A DNA stretch of 64,000 nt from TH-plancto1 sp043777375 (GTDB lineage Bacteria > Planctomycetota > Planctomycetia > Planctomycetales > Planctomycetaceae), in the NCBI GenBank assembly GCA_043777375.1, contig JAYWHX010000195.1, positions 17,000 to 80,999 on the forward strand, written 5' to 3'. The position numbers were made by a program, and so were the translations under genes. Shown here piece after piece: positions 8,557 to 17,493 of this stretch. The notes beneath the pieces are model-generated. The model saw nothing but the letters and a program-made list of their open reading frames with translations, was not told the origin of the DNA and made no database searches. Every line of letters starts with the position of its first letter. The stretch's first letter is position 1.

Positions 8557-9918
8557 GTGTGCCTCCCCGTGAGCGATCTCCCCGCAACCCCAAACGCAGA
8601 CGCGACCCGCGCCACCGCTTCCAAGCCTGGCCTCTTCGTGGTCTTTCTGGTGGTGTTTATCGACCTGCTGGGGTTTGGGATCGTGATCCCGGTGTTGCCC
8701 CGATATGGAGAGGTGTTTGCCGCCTCGAAGCCGATGCTGATCCTGCTGATGTCGTCATTCTCGGCCATGCAGTTCTTGTTTGCTCCGCTGTGGGGGCGGC
8801 TGTCGGATCGAATCGGCAGGCGGCCCGTTCTGCTCGTCGGCTTGCTGGGTTCGACTCTCTGTTACGGTCTCTTTGGCTATGCCATTTCGCTGGGAGCGGA
8901 CGGCACGCTGCTCGGCTTGCGGCCCATTCTGTGGATGCTGATTGCTCGCACGGGTGCAGGAATCTCCGGTGCCACAATCGCCACAGCCCAAGCCTATATC
9001 GCCGACTGCACCGGGGCGGCCAATCGCGGCAAGGGCATGGCCCTCATCGGGGCCGCCTTCGGTCTCGGCTTCACGTTCGGCCCTCTCTTCGCAGCTGCGT
9101 TTTCAAGTCCCGACAAGCATGCAGCCCCCAACCCGATGGTCGGATACGCCGCCTCGATTTTATCGGGAGCAGCCCTGTTGCTGGCGATCTTCACGTTGAA
9201 GGAATCGCTGTCGCCGGAATCGAAACCGGCCCCACGGCGGTTCCTTGACCCGCGCGCGATCGCTGCGTGCTGGCGGAGTCCGCTGCGGTTCAGCGTGCTG
9301 GCGGGGATCTTTCTGACGACCTTTGCATTTGCTCAGTTCGAGACCACTCTAGCGCTGGTGACGAAAGCCCTTGGCATGGCGGAACGTGGGAATTTCCTCG
9401 TGTTCGCGTATCTCGGATTTACGCTCATGATCTGCCAGGGCTTCCTCGTCAGGCGGCTCATCCCTCGGATTGGAGAGCGGCGGATGGCCCTGTCAGGCGG
9501 CATTCTGCTGGTGCTGGGGCTGGGCATGGCCGGGTGGGTCGGGCACTATTACATCGGAGCCATGCCCGCTGATGTCGCTCGTGCCGAGGCGTCCACCGTC
9601 GCCGAGGCCGGCCAATCCATGCTCACAAACCCCGGGGTCCGCATGCTGCTGCTGGTCCTCCCACTGAGCATCATGGGCTTCTCAGCTGTCACTCCGTCAT
9701 TGCAGTCGATTCTGTCGCTCGCCACCGCAGACACCGATCAAGGGGAAGTCCTCGGCGTCGGCCAGGGCTTGTCCGCCCTCGCCCGCATCCTCGGCCCCGC
9801 CGTCGGCCTGGCCCTGTATACCCCGGACCACATCTACTGGCCGCATATCTCCGCCGCAGCTGTCATGGTCCTAGCTCTAGGCCTGCTGTGGCGCATGCCG
9901 AAGACAGCCAAGCCGTAG
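8557..9918 (+). CDS. MFS transporter, TetA/drug:proton antiporter type
   Basis: 453 residues from GTG at 8557; GTG at 8569 (VSDLPATP) is an equally plausible start, and no ATG exists before the first membrane helix. About 12 hydrophobic helices. The first is FVVFLVVFIDLLGFGIVIPVLP, typical of the TetA-like branch, and the loop between helices 2 and 3 has the MFS motif WGRLSDRIGRRPVLL. Helix 5 region contains GAAFGLGFTFGPL. Known members export tetracycline or other small compounds in exchange for protons; the substrate here cannot be told. The stop codon TAG overlaps the first base of a perfect palindromic repeat (9918-9939). Confidence 0.85.
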   Translation: MCLPVSDLPATPNADATRATASKPGLFVVFLVVFIDLLGFGIVIPVLPRYGEVFAASKPMLILLMSSFSAMQFLFAPLWGRLSDRIGRRPVLLVGLLGSTLCYGLFGYAISLGADGTLLGLRPILWMLIARTGAGISGATIATAQAYIADCTGAANRGKGMALIGAAFGLGFTFGPLFAAAFSSPDKHAAPNPMVGYAASILSGAALLLAIFTLKESLSPESKPAPRRFLDPRAIAACWRSPLRFSVLAGIFLTTFAFAQFETTLALVTKALGMAERGNFLVFAYLGFTLMICQGFLVRRLIPRIGERRMALSGGILLVLGLGMAGWVGHYYIGAMPADVARAEASTVAEAGQSMLTNPGVRMLLLVLPLSIMGFSAVTPSLQSILSLATADTDQGEVLGVGQGLSALARILGPAVGLALYTPDHIYWPHISAAAVMVLALGLLWRMPKTAKP

Positions 9919-9939
9919 CAGAATTCGTCAGAATTCTGC
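9918..9939. repeat. Palindromic repeat A, copy 1
   Basis: Perfect inverted repeat GCAGAATTC, loop GTCA, GAATTCTGC. It begins on the last base of the MFS stop codon TAG. Same element at 17212-17233, 30882-30903 and, inverted, 30996-31016; a decayed copy lies at 22987-23008. No T-run follows on the plus strand, so a classic terminator is not evident. Confidence 0.9.
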
Positions 9940-10032
9940 CGTGATCCAAGTCTTCGAGGATCACTGGGGGAGCAGCCACAGCTGGGGCACGCATGTGCGG
10001 CGTCAACGGCAGAGTGGCATTGTCACGAGGGA

Positions 10033-10162
10033 CGGGTGCCATGGCGACGGCTGGGCGTCGCCTTGTTCTCTCAGATGGTCCCGCGTAGAGATTCTGTTGG
10101 GGGATGAACACCCCGAGACGTTCGCATGCTCACCCTGCTGCGCGATGTGAGCATGGCACCCG
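10033..10162. repeat. Hairpin-rich intergenic segment
   Basis: Within the 384-base gap before the Hsp70-like gene. CATGCTCAC (10125-10133) pairs with GTGAGCATG (10147-10155) over a 13-base loop. CGGGTGCCATG (10033-10043) pairs perfectly with CATGGCACCCG (10152-10162) over a long distance, and the two right arms overlap, so two alternative folds exist. No gene is seen in this gap. Confidence 0.55.
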
Positions 10163-10302
10163 GCCGAAATCCGGATCATCGACGTTGGGGATGCACACAT
10201 AGGCGGCTTTCTCCGGGATGACACTTGGACCCGGGCCGCACCGCTTGGTAGGATCACGAGAGCCTTTCCGCGGCTTCTTCTCCGCTACTTGCGAGTCCTG
10301 TC

Positions 10303-12516
10303 ATGCCTCCTCTGACGCACTCGGTCGGGATCGACCTGGGGACGACCTATTCGTGCATCTCCTACCTCAGCCCGCAGGGGCAGCCGATCACGCTGCCGAA
10401 TGAAGAGGGCGAGCTGACGACGCCGTCGGTCGTGCTGATCGATGGCGAGGATGTGGTTGTGGGGACCGAGGCGCTGCGCAATGCGGTCGCCAACCCGGAC
10501 CGAGTTATCCAGCATGCCAAGCGGTTTATGGGGGATGCTCGCAAGTCGTGGACAGTCGATGGTCAGCGGTATACCCCAGTCGATGTCTCGGCGTTTGTGA
10601 TCCGCAAGCTGCTCGATGGGGCGGAGGCGCGACTGGGCCCGATCAAGCAGGCAGTCATCACGGTGCCCGCGCAGTTCAGCGATATTCAGCGGCAGTGGAC
10701 TTCCGAAGCCGGTCGGCTGGCGGGACTCGAACGGGTTGACATCATCAACGAGCCGGTCGCAGCTGCGCTGTGTCACGTGCTGGGTGAAGGGAACTGGTTC
10801 GCGGAAATTGCGAATGACCAGACGGTGATGGTGTTCGACCTGGGAGGCGGGACGTTCGACTTGTCACTGGTGAAGTACAACAAGGACAAGGTCACGGTGG
10901 TGGCCAGCGGTGGAGATTTGAACCTCGGCGGTCTGGACTGGAACAAGACTCTGGAGGACTTCGCCTGCGACGCATTCGCTAAAGAGAGCCACAACGACCC
11001 GCGCTATGACAAGGAGTCGATGCAGGCTGTCGCCTTGGAAATCGAGCAGGCCAAACGCAGTTTGAGCGTCCGCCCGCGCGCCACGATTTCGATGACCCAT
11101 GCCGGTCAGCGCAAGGTCTTTGCCGTCGACCGCGACCAGTTTGAGGCGATGACTCGACCGCTTGTGAAGCGGTGCGAGGAAATCACACTGGGTATCTTGA
11201 AGTCTCAGAAGATCGGGTGGGCACGGATCGATGACGTACTGATCACGGGTGGGGCCACGCGGATGCCGATGGTCCGCTCGATGCTGAAGCGAATCAGTGG
11301 CACGACCCTCAACTCGACGCTCTCGCCGGATCAGTCGATCTCCAACGGGGCGGCCTATTACGCGGGAATGTTACTGAGCGGCGAGAAGTTCGCCAGCTCG
11401 TTCCTCAATCGTCAGGCGACCGCGCGGCTGGCCCGGTTCAAGCAGCAAAGCGTCAACGCCCGCGAGCTAGGAATCCTGGTTCGCGATACGGCCACGGGGC
11501 ACAAGGTTCCCCACTATTTAATCCCAGCCAACACTCCTCTGCCATGTGCGTTTAAACAGTCGTTCGGAACGGTCAGCACGAATCAGCGCCGCGTGCACCT
11601 GCATATCGTCGAGAGCGGCACATCGGGCGATCACCCGTTTGTGGAACTGGGGGCCTGCGTCATTGAGGATCTGCCTCTCAATCTTCCGGTCAACACCCCA
11701 ATCGAAGTCACGATCCGTTACGACGAGCAGGCCCGCGTTCACGTCTCAGCCCGCGAACTGGCCAGCGGAAAAGAGGCCCGCGTCTCGATCGTGCGACTGG
11801 AAAACGTGGTCAGCCAGACCCTGCCCGACATTCCCGATTCACTCAGCTCGCCAGAAGCCGTGACACCCGGTCAACCGCTAAAAGTCCGCAGCTCGAAAGA
11901 CAAGGAGAAGCCAAAACCGGTCGCCTCGGTCTTTCGCCCGTCGAGCAACTCCACGCCTGCTGGGAATGCGGTCGATGATTTTCAGACCGCAAAGACCGAG
12001 CGAATGCCTCCGCCCCCCAAGCCGGGAGCGCGTCCGATCGTCGTCAAGAAGGCCACCCCAGCTGCGGAGGCATCGGTTGAAATTTCCGATGTGATTCGGA
12101 TTCCGTCGCCTCTGCCGAACAAGGGAGCGAGTCCGCCCGCAGCTGGAAAGTCGGGGCGGCCGACAGCACCTCCCGCAACAACAGTCTCTAAGCCGCTGGC
12201 TCCCGTGAAGGCTCCCCCTGCGGTGGCTGCGAAGGCTCCGCCATCCTCAACGAGTCGACCTGCAGCAGTTCCGCCGCGGGGCACTGGCACGAAGAAGCCG
12301 AGTACACCAGCGGGCCGAGCCCTCGAGCATGCCGAGCGTCCGATGCTGCTGTGCAATAAGTGCGGCGAGGTCCTGGTGCGTGGACAGTGCTCCGCGTGCG
12401 GCAAGACCACAGGCACTGCCAAGAAGGGGCCGCCTTCCAGCAAGCCGACCAACAAAACATCCGGTCCGCCGCTGAGTCACTCAGGCGAGGATGAGTTCTG
12501 GAAGATGACCGAATAG
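10303..12516 (+). CDS. Hsp70-family protein with long Pro/Ala-rich tail and C-terminal zinc ribbon
   Basis: 737 residues, ATG at 10303. The ATPase domain is complete: GIDLGTTYSCISYL near the start, NEPVAAALCHVLG and VMVFDLGGGTFDLSLV in the middle, VLITGGATRMPMVRSML near residue 315. A short substrate-binding-like region follows to about residue 500. The last 230 residues differ from DnaK: a low-complexity Pro/Ala/Lys linker, then a zinc ribbon LLCNKCGEVLVRGQCSACG near 681-700. DnaK itself is about 640 residues and ends in a helical lid, so this is a divergent Hsp70 rather than the housekeeping chaperone; no grpE or dnaJ is adjacent. The zinc ribbon may bind a partner protein, which is inference. 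Stands alone, convergent with glyS. Confidence 0.88.
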   Translation: MPPLTHSVGIDLGTTYSCISYLSPQGQPITLPNEEGELTTPSVVLIDGEDVVVGTEALRNAVANPDRVIQHAKRFMGDARKSWTVDGQRYTPVDVSAFVIRKLLDGAEARLGPIKQAVITVPAQFSDIQRQWTSEAGRLAGLERVDIINEPVAAALCHVLGEGNWFAEIANDQTVMVFDLGGGTFDLSLVKYNKDKVTVVASGGDLNLGGLDWNKTLEDFACDAFAKESHNDPRYDKESMQAVALEIEQAKRSLSVRPRATISMTHAGQRKVFAVDRDQFEAMTRPLVKRCEEITLGILKSQKIGWARIDDVLITGGATRMPMVRSMLKRISGTTLNSTLSPDQSISNGAAYYAGMLLSGEKFASSFLNRQATARLARFKQQSVNARELGILVRDTATGHKVPHYLIPANTPLPCAFKQSFGTVSTNQRRVHLHIVESGTSGDHPFVELGACVIEDLPLNLPVNTPIEVTIRYDEQARVHVSARELASGKEARVSIVRLENVVSQTLPDIPDSLSSPEAVTPGQPLKVRSSKDKEKPKPVASVFRPSSNSTPAGNAVDDFQTAKTERMPPPPKPGARPIVVKKATPAAEASVEISDVIRIPSPLPNKGASPPAAGKSGRPTAPPATTVSKPLAPVKAPPAVAAKAPPSSTSRPAAVPPRGTGTKKPSTPAGRALEHAERPMLLCNKCGEVLVRGQCSACGKTTGTAKKGPPSSKPTNKTSGPPLSHSGEDEFWKMTE

Positions 12517-12531
12517 GTCAGAGTATCTGTA

Positions 12532-12553
12532 GGACGGGCACACTTGCCCGTCC
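12532..12553. terminator. Hairpin between convergent genes
   Basis: GGACGGGCA, loop CACT, TGCCCGTCC: a perfect 9-bp stem in the 48-base gap between the Hsp70-like and glyS stop codons. Position suggests a bidirectional terminator. No T-tract follows on either strand, so it could instead be a dispersed hairpin repeat. Confidence 0.55.
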
Positions 12554-12564
12554 GTCTCCCCGCA

Positions 12565-14247
12565 TCACACCCGCAGCCGCTTCGCGATCTTGTCCACGAC
12601 CTCGCTGGCCGGAACGCGGACCTGTTCCAGCGTGTCGCGGTCGCGAAGAGTGACGGTCCCGTCCGTCATCGTCTGGCCATCGACCGTGATGCACCACGGA
12701 GTGCCGATTTCATCCATGCGACGGTAGCGTTTGCCGATGGCGGCTTGGGCGTCGTACTGGGCGTTGATTCCGGCGTCTTTGAACGCCTTGTAGATCTCCA
12801 GAGCCTTCTCGGGGTGCCCGTCCTTCTTAATCAGTGGGAAGATCGCCACCTTCACGGGGGCCAGGCGCGGATGCAGTTTCAGCACGACTCGCGTTTGCAT
12901 TTCGCCCTTGTCGTCCGGAGCTTGGTCTTCGTAGTACGCCTCGCAAAGGAACGCCAGCGTCGTCCGGTCGCACCCCGCTGCGGGTTCGATGACGTGGGGG
13001 ACGTACCGCTCGCGGGTCTGGTCGTCGAAGTAGGACAGATCCTTGCCGGAGCCGCGGTACTTCGGCTGCCCGTCGGGGCCGAGTTCGACGTTGAGGTTCT
13101 TGTCGAGCTTCCCTTCCGAGTGCGATCTTAGGTCGAAGTCGCCTCGATGGGCGACCCCTTCGAGTTCGCCGTACTCGCCCTCATCCAGGAATGGGAACGC
13201 GTACTCGATGTCCGCTGTCCCGACCGAGTAGTGGGCCAACTCCGACTTCTCGTGTTCGCGAAGTAGCAGATTCTCGCTCTTGATCCCGAGGGCGGCGTAC
13301 CACTTCATCCGGCGATCACGCCAGTAGCTGTACCACTTGGGCGACTCAGCGGGTTGGCAGAAGAACTCCATCTCCATTTGCTCGAACTCGCGCGAGCGGA
13401 ACGTGAAGTTGCGGGGCGTGATCTCGTTGCGAAAGCTCTTGCCGATCTGGGCGATGCCGAACGGGATGCGGACACGCGACGAGTCGAGGACGTTCTTGAA
13501 GTTGACGAACATCCCTTGTGCCGTTTCCGGTCGCAAGAATGCCTTGTTCTCAGCTGTCTGCAGCGCCCCGGTGTTCGTCTCCATCATCAGGTTGAAATCA
13601 CGCGGCTCGGTCAGCGTCCCCGGACCAGTCGCATCGGGCCCGATCACATGATCATACTTGTCGATCGGGACTGAGGTCAGCGTACTCATCTCGGACTTCC
13701 AGCCGAGCTTGTGAGTCTCGTTGCTCTTCACGCCGAACAGCTTGCACGCCCGCTTGACGAGTGCCTCGGGTGCTTCGGGACCATCGGACATCGTCGTGAC
13801 GTAGTAGTCACCAGCAACCACGGGGGGGGCTGGCTCTGCGCCCTCTAGTGCTGGCTTGGCAGTCAGCGCCCCCGTGATCCAACGCCCCTTCATATGGTCC
13901 AGCCGATATCGCCCCTTGGCTTCGCGGCAATCGACCATCTTGTCGGCAAACAAGTCGTAGTGCCCGGAGACCTTCCACACCTGCGGGTGCATGATGACCG
14001 AGGTCTCGATCCCGACGATATTGAACCCGCACGGGGCCTCCGCGTCGGGAAGCATCGGGTCATTGGCCACCACCATGTCCTGCCACCACGCCTGCCGCAC
14101 GTTCCGCTTCAACTCGACGCCCAACGGGCCGTAGTCCCAGAACCCGTTCTGGCCACCGTAGATTTCGGAGCTTTGAAAAATGAACCCCCGCCGCTTGCAC
14201 AAGGCGACGATCTTTTCCATCCGAGCGGTTCGTTCCTGACTGGCCAT
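12565..14247 (-). CDS. glyS: Glycyl-tRNA synthetase, dimeric single-chain type
   Basis: 560 residues from ATG at 14247 (MASQERTARMEKIVALCKRR); the frame extends 214 codons upstream, but that part is not family-like. Charges tRNA-Gly with glycine in the cytoplasm. Class II motifs are seen: NVRQAWWQDMV in motif 1, GKSFRNEITPRNFTFRSREFEQMEMEFF in motif 2, EPAAGCDRTTLAFL in motif 3, then a C-terminal anticodon-binding domain (PVKVAIFPLIKKDGHPEKA to the end). This is the alpha2 type shared with archaea and eukaryotes, not the alpha2-beta2 glyQ/glyS type. Divergent from efp with 541 bases between them. Confidence 0.95.
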   Translation of the reverse strand: MASQERTARMEKIVALCKRRGFIFQSSEIYGGQNGFWDYGPLGVELKRNVRQAWWQDMVVANDPMLPDAEAPCGFNIVGIETSVIMHPQVWKVSGHYDLFADKMVDCREAKGRYRLDHMKGRWITGALTAKPALEGAEPAPPVVAGDYYVTTMSDGPEAPEALVKRACKLFGVKSNETHKLGWKSEMSTLTSVPIDKYDHVIGPDATGPGTLTEPRDFNLMMETNTGALQTAENKAFLRPETAQGMFVNFKNVLDSSRVRIPFGIAQIGKSFRNEITPRNFTFRSREFEQMEMEFFCQPAESPKWYSYWRDRRMKWYAALGIKSENLLLREHEKSELAHYSVGTADIEYAFPFLDEGEYGELEGVAHRGDFDLRSHSEGKLDKNLNVELGPDGQPKYRGSGKDLSYFDDQTRERYVPHVIEPAAGCDRTTLAFLCEAYYEDQAPDDKGEMQTRVVLKLHPRLAPVKVAIFPLIKKDGHPEKALEIYKAFKDAGINAQYDAQAAIGKRYRRMDEIGTPWCITVDGQTMTDGTVTLRDRDTLEQVRVPASEVVDKIAKRLRV

Positions 14248-14788
14248 GAAAATCCTGCATCCACGAAAACCGAACTCGATCCGTACCCCAGCTGCCTCCG
14301 AAGCACGGAGACAGAGACACTGGCTACGGACCCCAGCTCGCGAGTCTTTGAGGCACGGATGGTAGAGAACAGCAGCGACGGGCGAAAGAACAGAGTGCGG
14401 GGGAGCTGCGATCGCCAGAAAAACACGCATCCGATTGACAGTTTTCAAGTGATCATCGGAGATCCTGACTGAGTGGCAGATTTCCAATCCTTCGCGTCCT
14501 TCGCAGCCTATGTGTTCCATTCTTCGTCCTCCTCGTCCTATGCGGAAAGAAGAGAGTTGAACACCAAGGCAGCAAAGGACGCGAAGAGGAAGACTGAGGT
14601 TAGAACGAGATTTTGAATGCTGGTCGGCCATGGAGTTCTCCGCTTGCGGCGGGAGTTGCCACAATGGGCGACTGTGACTCCGGAGCTCAAACACCACTCT
14701 GTCGAGGTGACAAATCGCCCAGCCTCCATTATCCTGCCCGATTCGAAGCCGCTTAGGCGGCCAGTTCCCCACATGTCGAGAAGATCTC
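14248..14788. other. Divergent intergenic region glyS/efp
   Basis: 541 bases between two divergent translation genes. An in-frame extension of glyS crosses it but lacks coding character. Both promoters, and possibly a long 5' leader for glyS, must lie here. I looked for the two conserved GG-rich stems of a glycine riboswitch or a T-box specifier and found neither. Confidence 0.45.
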
Positions 14789-15358
14789 ATGGCCCAGGTC
14801 AATGCTGGCGATTTCCGCAAAGGCGTCAAAGTTGTCATCGAGAACCAACCGTTCGAAATGACAGCCTGCGAGTTCGTCAAACCCGGCAAGGGCCAGGCCC
14901 TCTACAAAACCCGCATGCGGAATCTGCTCTCCGGGCGATACCTCGAAGTCACCTACCGCAGCGGCGAAAGCCTCGAAGCTGCAGACATCCGCTCGGGTGA
15001 AGGCAGCTTCTCCTACTGCGACGGCACCAACTACATCTTCATGGATAACGAAAGCTTCGAGCAGGTCGAACTCGCGAAAGATGTCTGCGAAGACCAGATG
15101 GCGTATATCAAAGAAAACACTCCTTGTGCCTTGGTGTTCTGGAATGACAAGCTGATCGGCGTGACCCCGCCGAAGCAGGTCATCTTGGAAATCACCATGA
15201 CCGACACAGCTGTACGTGGGAATACGGCCACGAATGTGACGAAGCCCGCGACCACCGAAACCGGAGCCGAAGTGCAGGTTCCGTCGTTCATCAACATTGG
15301 CGACAAGATCAAGATCGATGTCGAGTCCAAGAGCTACATGGGCCGCGCGAACGATTAG
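14789..15358 (+). CDS. efp: Elongation factor P
   Basis: 189 residues, ATG at 14789, the usual length for EF-P. Three-domain factor that enters the ribosome E site and relieves stalling at consecutive prolines. The tip loop that receives the post-translational modification reads KPGKGQ with Lys34, as in Escherichia coli, so a lysine-type modification is possible. No epmA or epmB gene is seen in the window. The C-terminus has VPSFINIGDKIKIDVESKSYMGR, matching the family signature. Monocistronic, followed by a 715-base gap. Confidence 0.97.
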   Translation: MAQVNAGDFRKGVKVVIENQPFEMTACEFVKPGKGQALYKTRMRNLLSGRYLEVTYRSGESLEAADIRSGEGSFSYCDGTNYIFMDNESFEQVELAKDVCEDQMAYIKENTPCALVFWNDKLIGVTPPKQVILEITMTDTAVRGNTATNVTKPATTETGAEVQVPSFINIGDKIKIDVESKSYMGRAND

Positions 15359-15541
15359 AGTGCATGGACGTTCAAAGTTCGGTCTGCAATCACAAAGCCG
15401 GGTGCCCAAGCATTCGGCTTTGTCGTTGGGGATAAGTGGAGCCTTCGTCGGTGGTGGCGATTGGACCATGCTGGCGACTACGGAACCCGCACACGCTGCT
15501 CACGGCCATTCCTAGCTGTTTTTTAATCATTATTCAGTCCT

Positions 15542-15594
15542 CACAGACAGGAATGTCTGTGCCACTGACAAGTGGGGCAGGCATTCCTGCCTGC
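15542..15594. repeat. Triple-hairpin repeat B, copy 1
   Basis: Three adjacent small stems: CACAGACA-GGAA-TGTCTGTG (15542-15561), CCACT-GACA-AGTGG (15562-15575) and GCAGGC-ATTCCT-GCCTGC (15577-15594). A second copy at 58046-58097 has changed stem bases that still pair. It lies in the 715-base gap between efp and the gene at 16074, otherwise without a recognisable gene; the 92-codon frame at 15785-16063 shows no family resemblance. Confidence 0.85.
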
Positions 15595-15720
15595 TTTCTG
15601 ACTGACGATCATCCCTGAATCTGCACTCAATGCCTCTTTACTGCAGCGCAAGCGGGAGGGAATCGCCATCGAAGCCAATGGTCATTCGTCGGTGATCGAC
15701 AGCCTCACGTCGCTCCTCGA

Positions 15721-15795
15721 CAATGTGTCACGCAGAGTCGCAGGGGGCGCAGAGAGGAGCAGTTGGCCGGTGTGATTTCTCTGCGTGACGCATTG
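15721..15795. repeat. 17-bp imperfect inverted repeat
   Basis: CAATGTGTCACGCAGAG at 15721-15737 pairs with CTCTGCGTGACGCATTG at 15779-15795 with one mismatch, enclosing 41 bases rich in GCAGAG-like strings. No coding sequence overlaps it convincingly. Could be a small non-autonomous mobile remnant. Confidence 0.7.
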
Positions 15796-16073
15796 TTCTG
15801 AAATGGTTGAGGCCAAACTCAACGCAGAGCTTGAACTCAGTGAGTGTCACACCCAAGGCTTTCGTTTCAGCGGGGAGGCATTTCGGGCGACATTCGTTTC
15901 TGGAATGCAGCGTCTCTTTGGTCGTCCGTCTCTTTCATTTCGATTTTGCGGCGAGGCCACAGACTTGGCGGTGATGAGACTCATCGCTAGAGTCCGATGC
16001 TCGGATCTGGGCCTCCTGACAGCTCATTGGACTTACGTTCGATCCGTTTTCGACTCTGTTTGAGAGATCATTA

Positions 16074-17180
16074 ATGTCACGATTCCTCCTTGCTTTGCTG
16101 TTGCTCGTGTTCGCGAATTTCTCATCGCCCTTCGTGGCGGCAGAGCAACCGATCACACTGAACGACGTTCCGGAAGGCTTGCCGATCATTTCGCCAGATG
16201 AACCAATGGCCGCTGAGTTCTCGGCTGCCAAGGCGGCGGAATACCTGGATCGCTCGGCGCTCAATTGGGTCAAGACGAAAAAGTGTGCCACCTGCCATAC
16301 GAATCTGTTCTATATGATCGCCCGCCCGGCCCTGCACACAGTTCAGAAGGACTCGGGAGAGGTTCGCAGCTTCTATGAAGACTATCTCAAGGTCCGCTGG
16401 GCGAAGGACAAACCGACGGAGGGGGATGGCTTCTGGCCACTCGTGGTCGGGACAGGCATTACTTTCAATGACTTGCAGACCACCGGCACTCATAGCGAGG
16501 TGGGGCGTGATGTGCTCGACCTGATGTGGAAGGTGCAACGCGCCGATGGCGGCTGGAACTGGCCGCATTGCGACTACGCCCCGATGGAGATCGACGACCA
16601 TTATGGAGTCACGGTCGCTGCGATGACGGTCGGGATCGCGCCGGAGGACTACAAGAACACTCCTCAATCACTCGTCGGTCTGGAGAAGATGCGGGCGTAC
16701 TTCAAGAACAATCCGCCTCTATCACTGCATCATCGCGCGATGTTGGCCTGGTGTTCTGTTCGCATCGATGGGATTGCGACTGAAGAGGAACGCCAACAGA
16801 CGTTGAAAGAGCTGATGGCTCTGCAACTCGACGACGGCGGCTGGTCGACAGCTGGCTTCCTCACGGATTGGAAGGGGGGACTGGCTCGCAGCGATGGCGA
16901 ACCGCTGCACACGAAAACAAGTGATGGATACGGGACTGGACTGAACATCGTCCTCGCTCGGGAACTCGGCGTACCCGCTGACGACCCTCGAATGCAGCGT
17001 GGCATTCAGTGGATCAAGACGCATCAACGAGAGAGCGGAAAATGGTTTACGCTGTCTCCAGTCAACGATGCGGGCAACCTGATCTCCAACGTGGGGAGTG
17101 CGTATTGCGTTCTCGCGTTGCAGTCCTGTGGCGAGTTGCCCGGCTGGCCGTTCAGTCCCAAGCAGCCCGTTACCCCGTAG
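16074..17180 (+). CDS. Exported protein with CxxCH motif and terpene-cyclase-like repeats
   Basis: 368 residues, ATG at 16074 after GAGAGATCATTA. A signal peptide (residues 1-23, LLALLLLVFANFSSPFVAA) is followed by a single heme-type motif CATCH at 71-75. The rest is helical with repeats like the alpha-alpha toroid of squalene cyclases and prenyltransferases: QRADGGWNWP, QLDDGGWST and HQRESGKWF. It lacks a clear DxDD or similar cyclase acid motif, so enzymatic cyclisation is not supported. Probably a periplasmic protein that may carry one heme c. No operon partner; followed by repeat A and another hairpin repeat. Function unknown. Confidence 0.8.
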   Translation: MSRFLLALLLLVFANFSSPFVAAEQPITLNDVPEGLPIISPDEPMAAEFSAAKAAEYLDRSALNWVKTKKCATCHTNLFYMIARPALHTVQKDSGEVRSFYEDYLKVRWAKDKPTEGDGFWPLVVGTGITFNDLQTTGTHSEVGRDVLDLMWKVQRADGGWNWPHCDYAPMEIDDHYGVTVAAMTVGIAPEDYKNTPQSLVGLEKMRAYFKNNPPLSLHHRAMLAWCSVRIDGIATEEERQQTLKELMALQLDDGGWSTAGFLTDWKGGLARSDGEPLHTKTSDGYGTGLNIVLARELGVPADDPRMQRGIQWIKTHQRESGKWFTLSPVNDAGNLISNVGSAYCVLALQSCGELPGWPFSPKQPVTP

Positions 17181-17209
17181 CTCATGTTGAATTACGCTGA
17201 GATTTCCCG

Positions 17210-17235
17210 CAGCAGAATTCGTAAGAATTCTGCTG
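17210..17235. repeat. Palindromic repeat A, copy 2
   Basis: CAGCAGAATTC, loop GTAA, GAATTCTGCTG: an 11-bp perfect stem, the longest arms of the family in this window. It lies 30 bases after the stop of the preceding gene. Confidence 0.9.
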
Positions 17236-17322
17236 TATCAAGTCGCGGCGAGCGTCCGGCGGCAGCCGGATGGTGCTTCGGGGATTCGCACAAGTACCGG
17301 GGGGCTGACGCCGCCGCGCTCG

Positions 17323-17412
17323 CCACGGGAGGGCGAAGCTCCTGCTGAGCCGCGAGCCGGGGACGACGCTGTCTGGCAGGCCCGGCTCGGCAGGAGCCTC
17401 GCCCTCCCGTGG
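17323..17412. repeat. Long imperfect inverted repeat C, copy 1
   Basis: Left arm begins CCACGGGAGGGCGAAGCTCC, right arm ends GGAGCCTCGCCCTCCCGTGG. The outer 23 bp pair with one mismatch, and an inner CGAGCCGGG/CCCGGCTCG stem continues. Just before it (17297-17325) is a CCGGGGGGCTGACGCC element related to the repeat at 29651-29725. A fragment of the left arm recurs at 32968-33009. Confidence 0.8.
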
Positions 17413-17493
17413 CAGTTTTCCCAACGCCCGCTATGCGAGTCGCGGAGCGACATCGCCTACGACTTCCACTCCCGCTTCTAGAAGCCGATCCCG

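Noticed and set aside
14248..14889. N-terminal extension of 214 codons on glycyl-tRNA synthetase
   Set aside because: The family start MASQERTARMEKIV fits ATG at 14247; the upstream part is unrelated to any GlyRS extension and overlaps the efp start region.
15785..16063. 92-codon plus-strand frame in the gap after efp
   Set aside because: Begins inside an inverted repeat (15721-15795), has no ribosome-binding site and no resemblance to any family I know.
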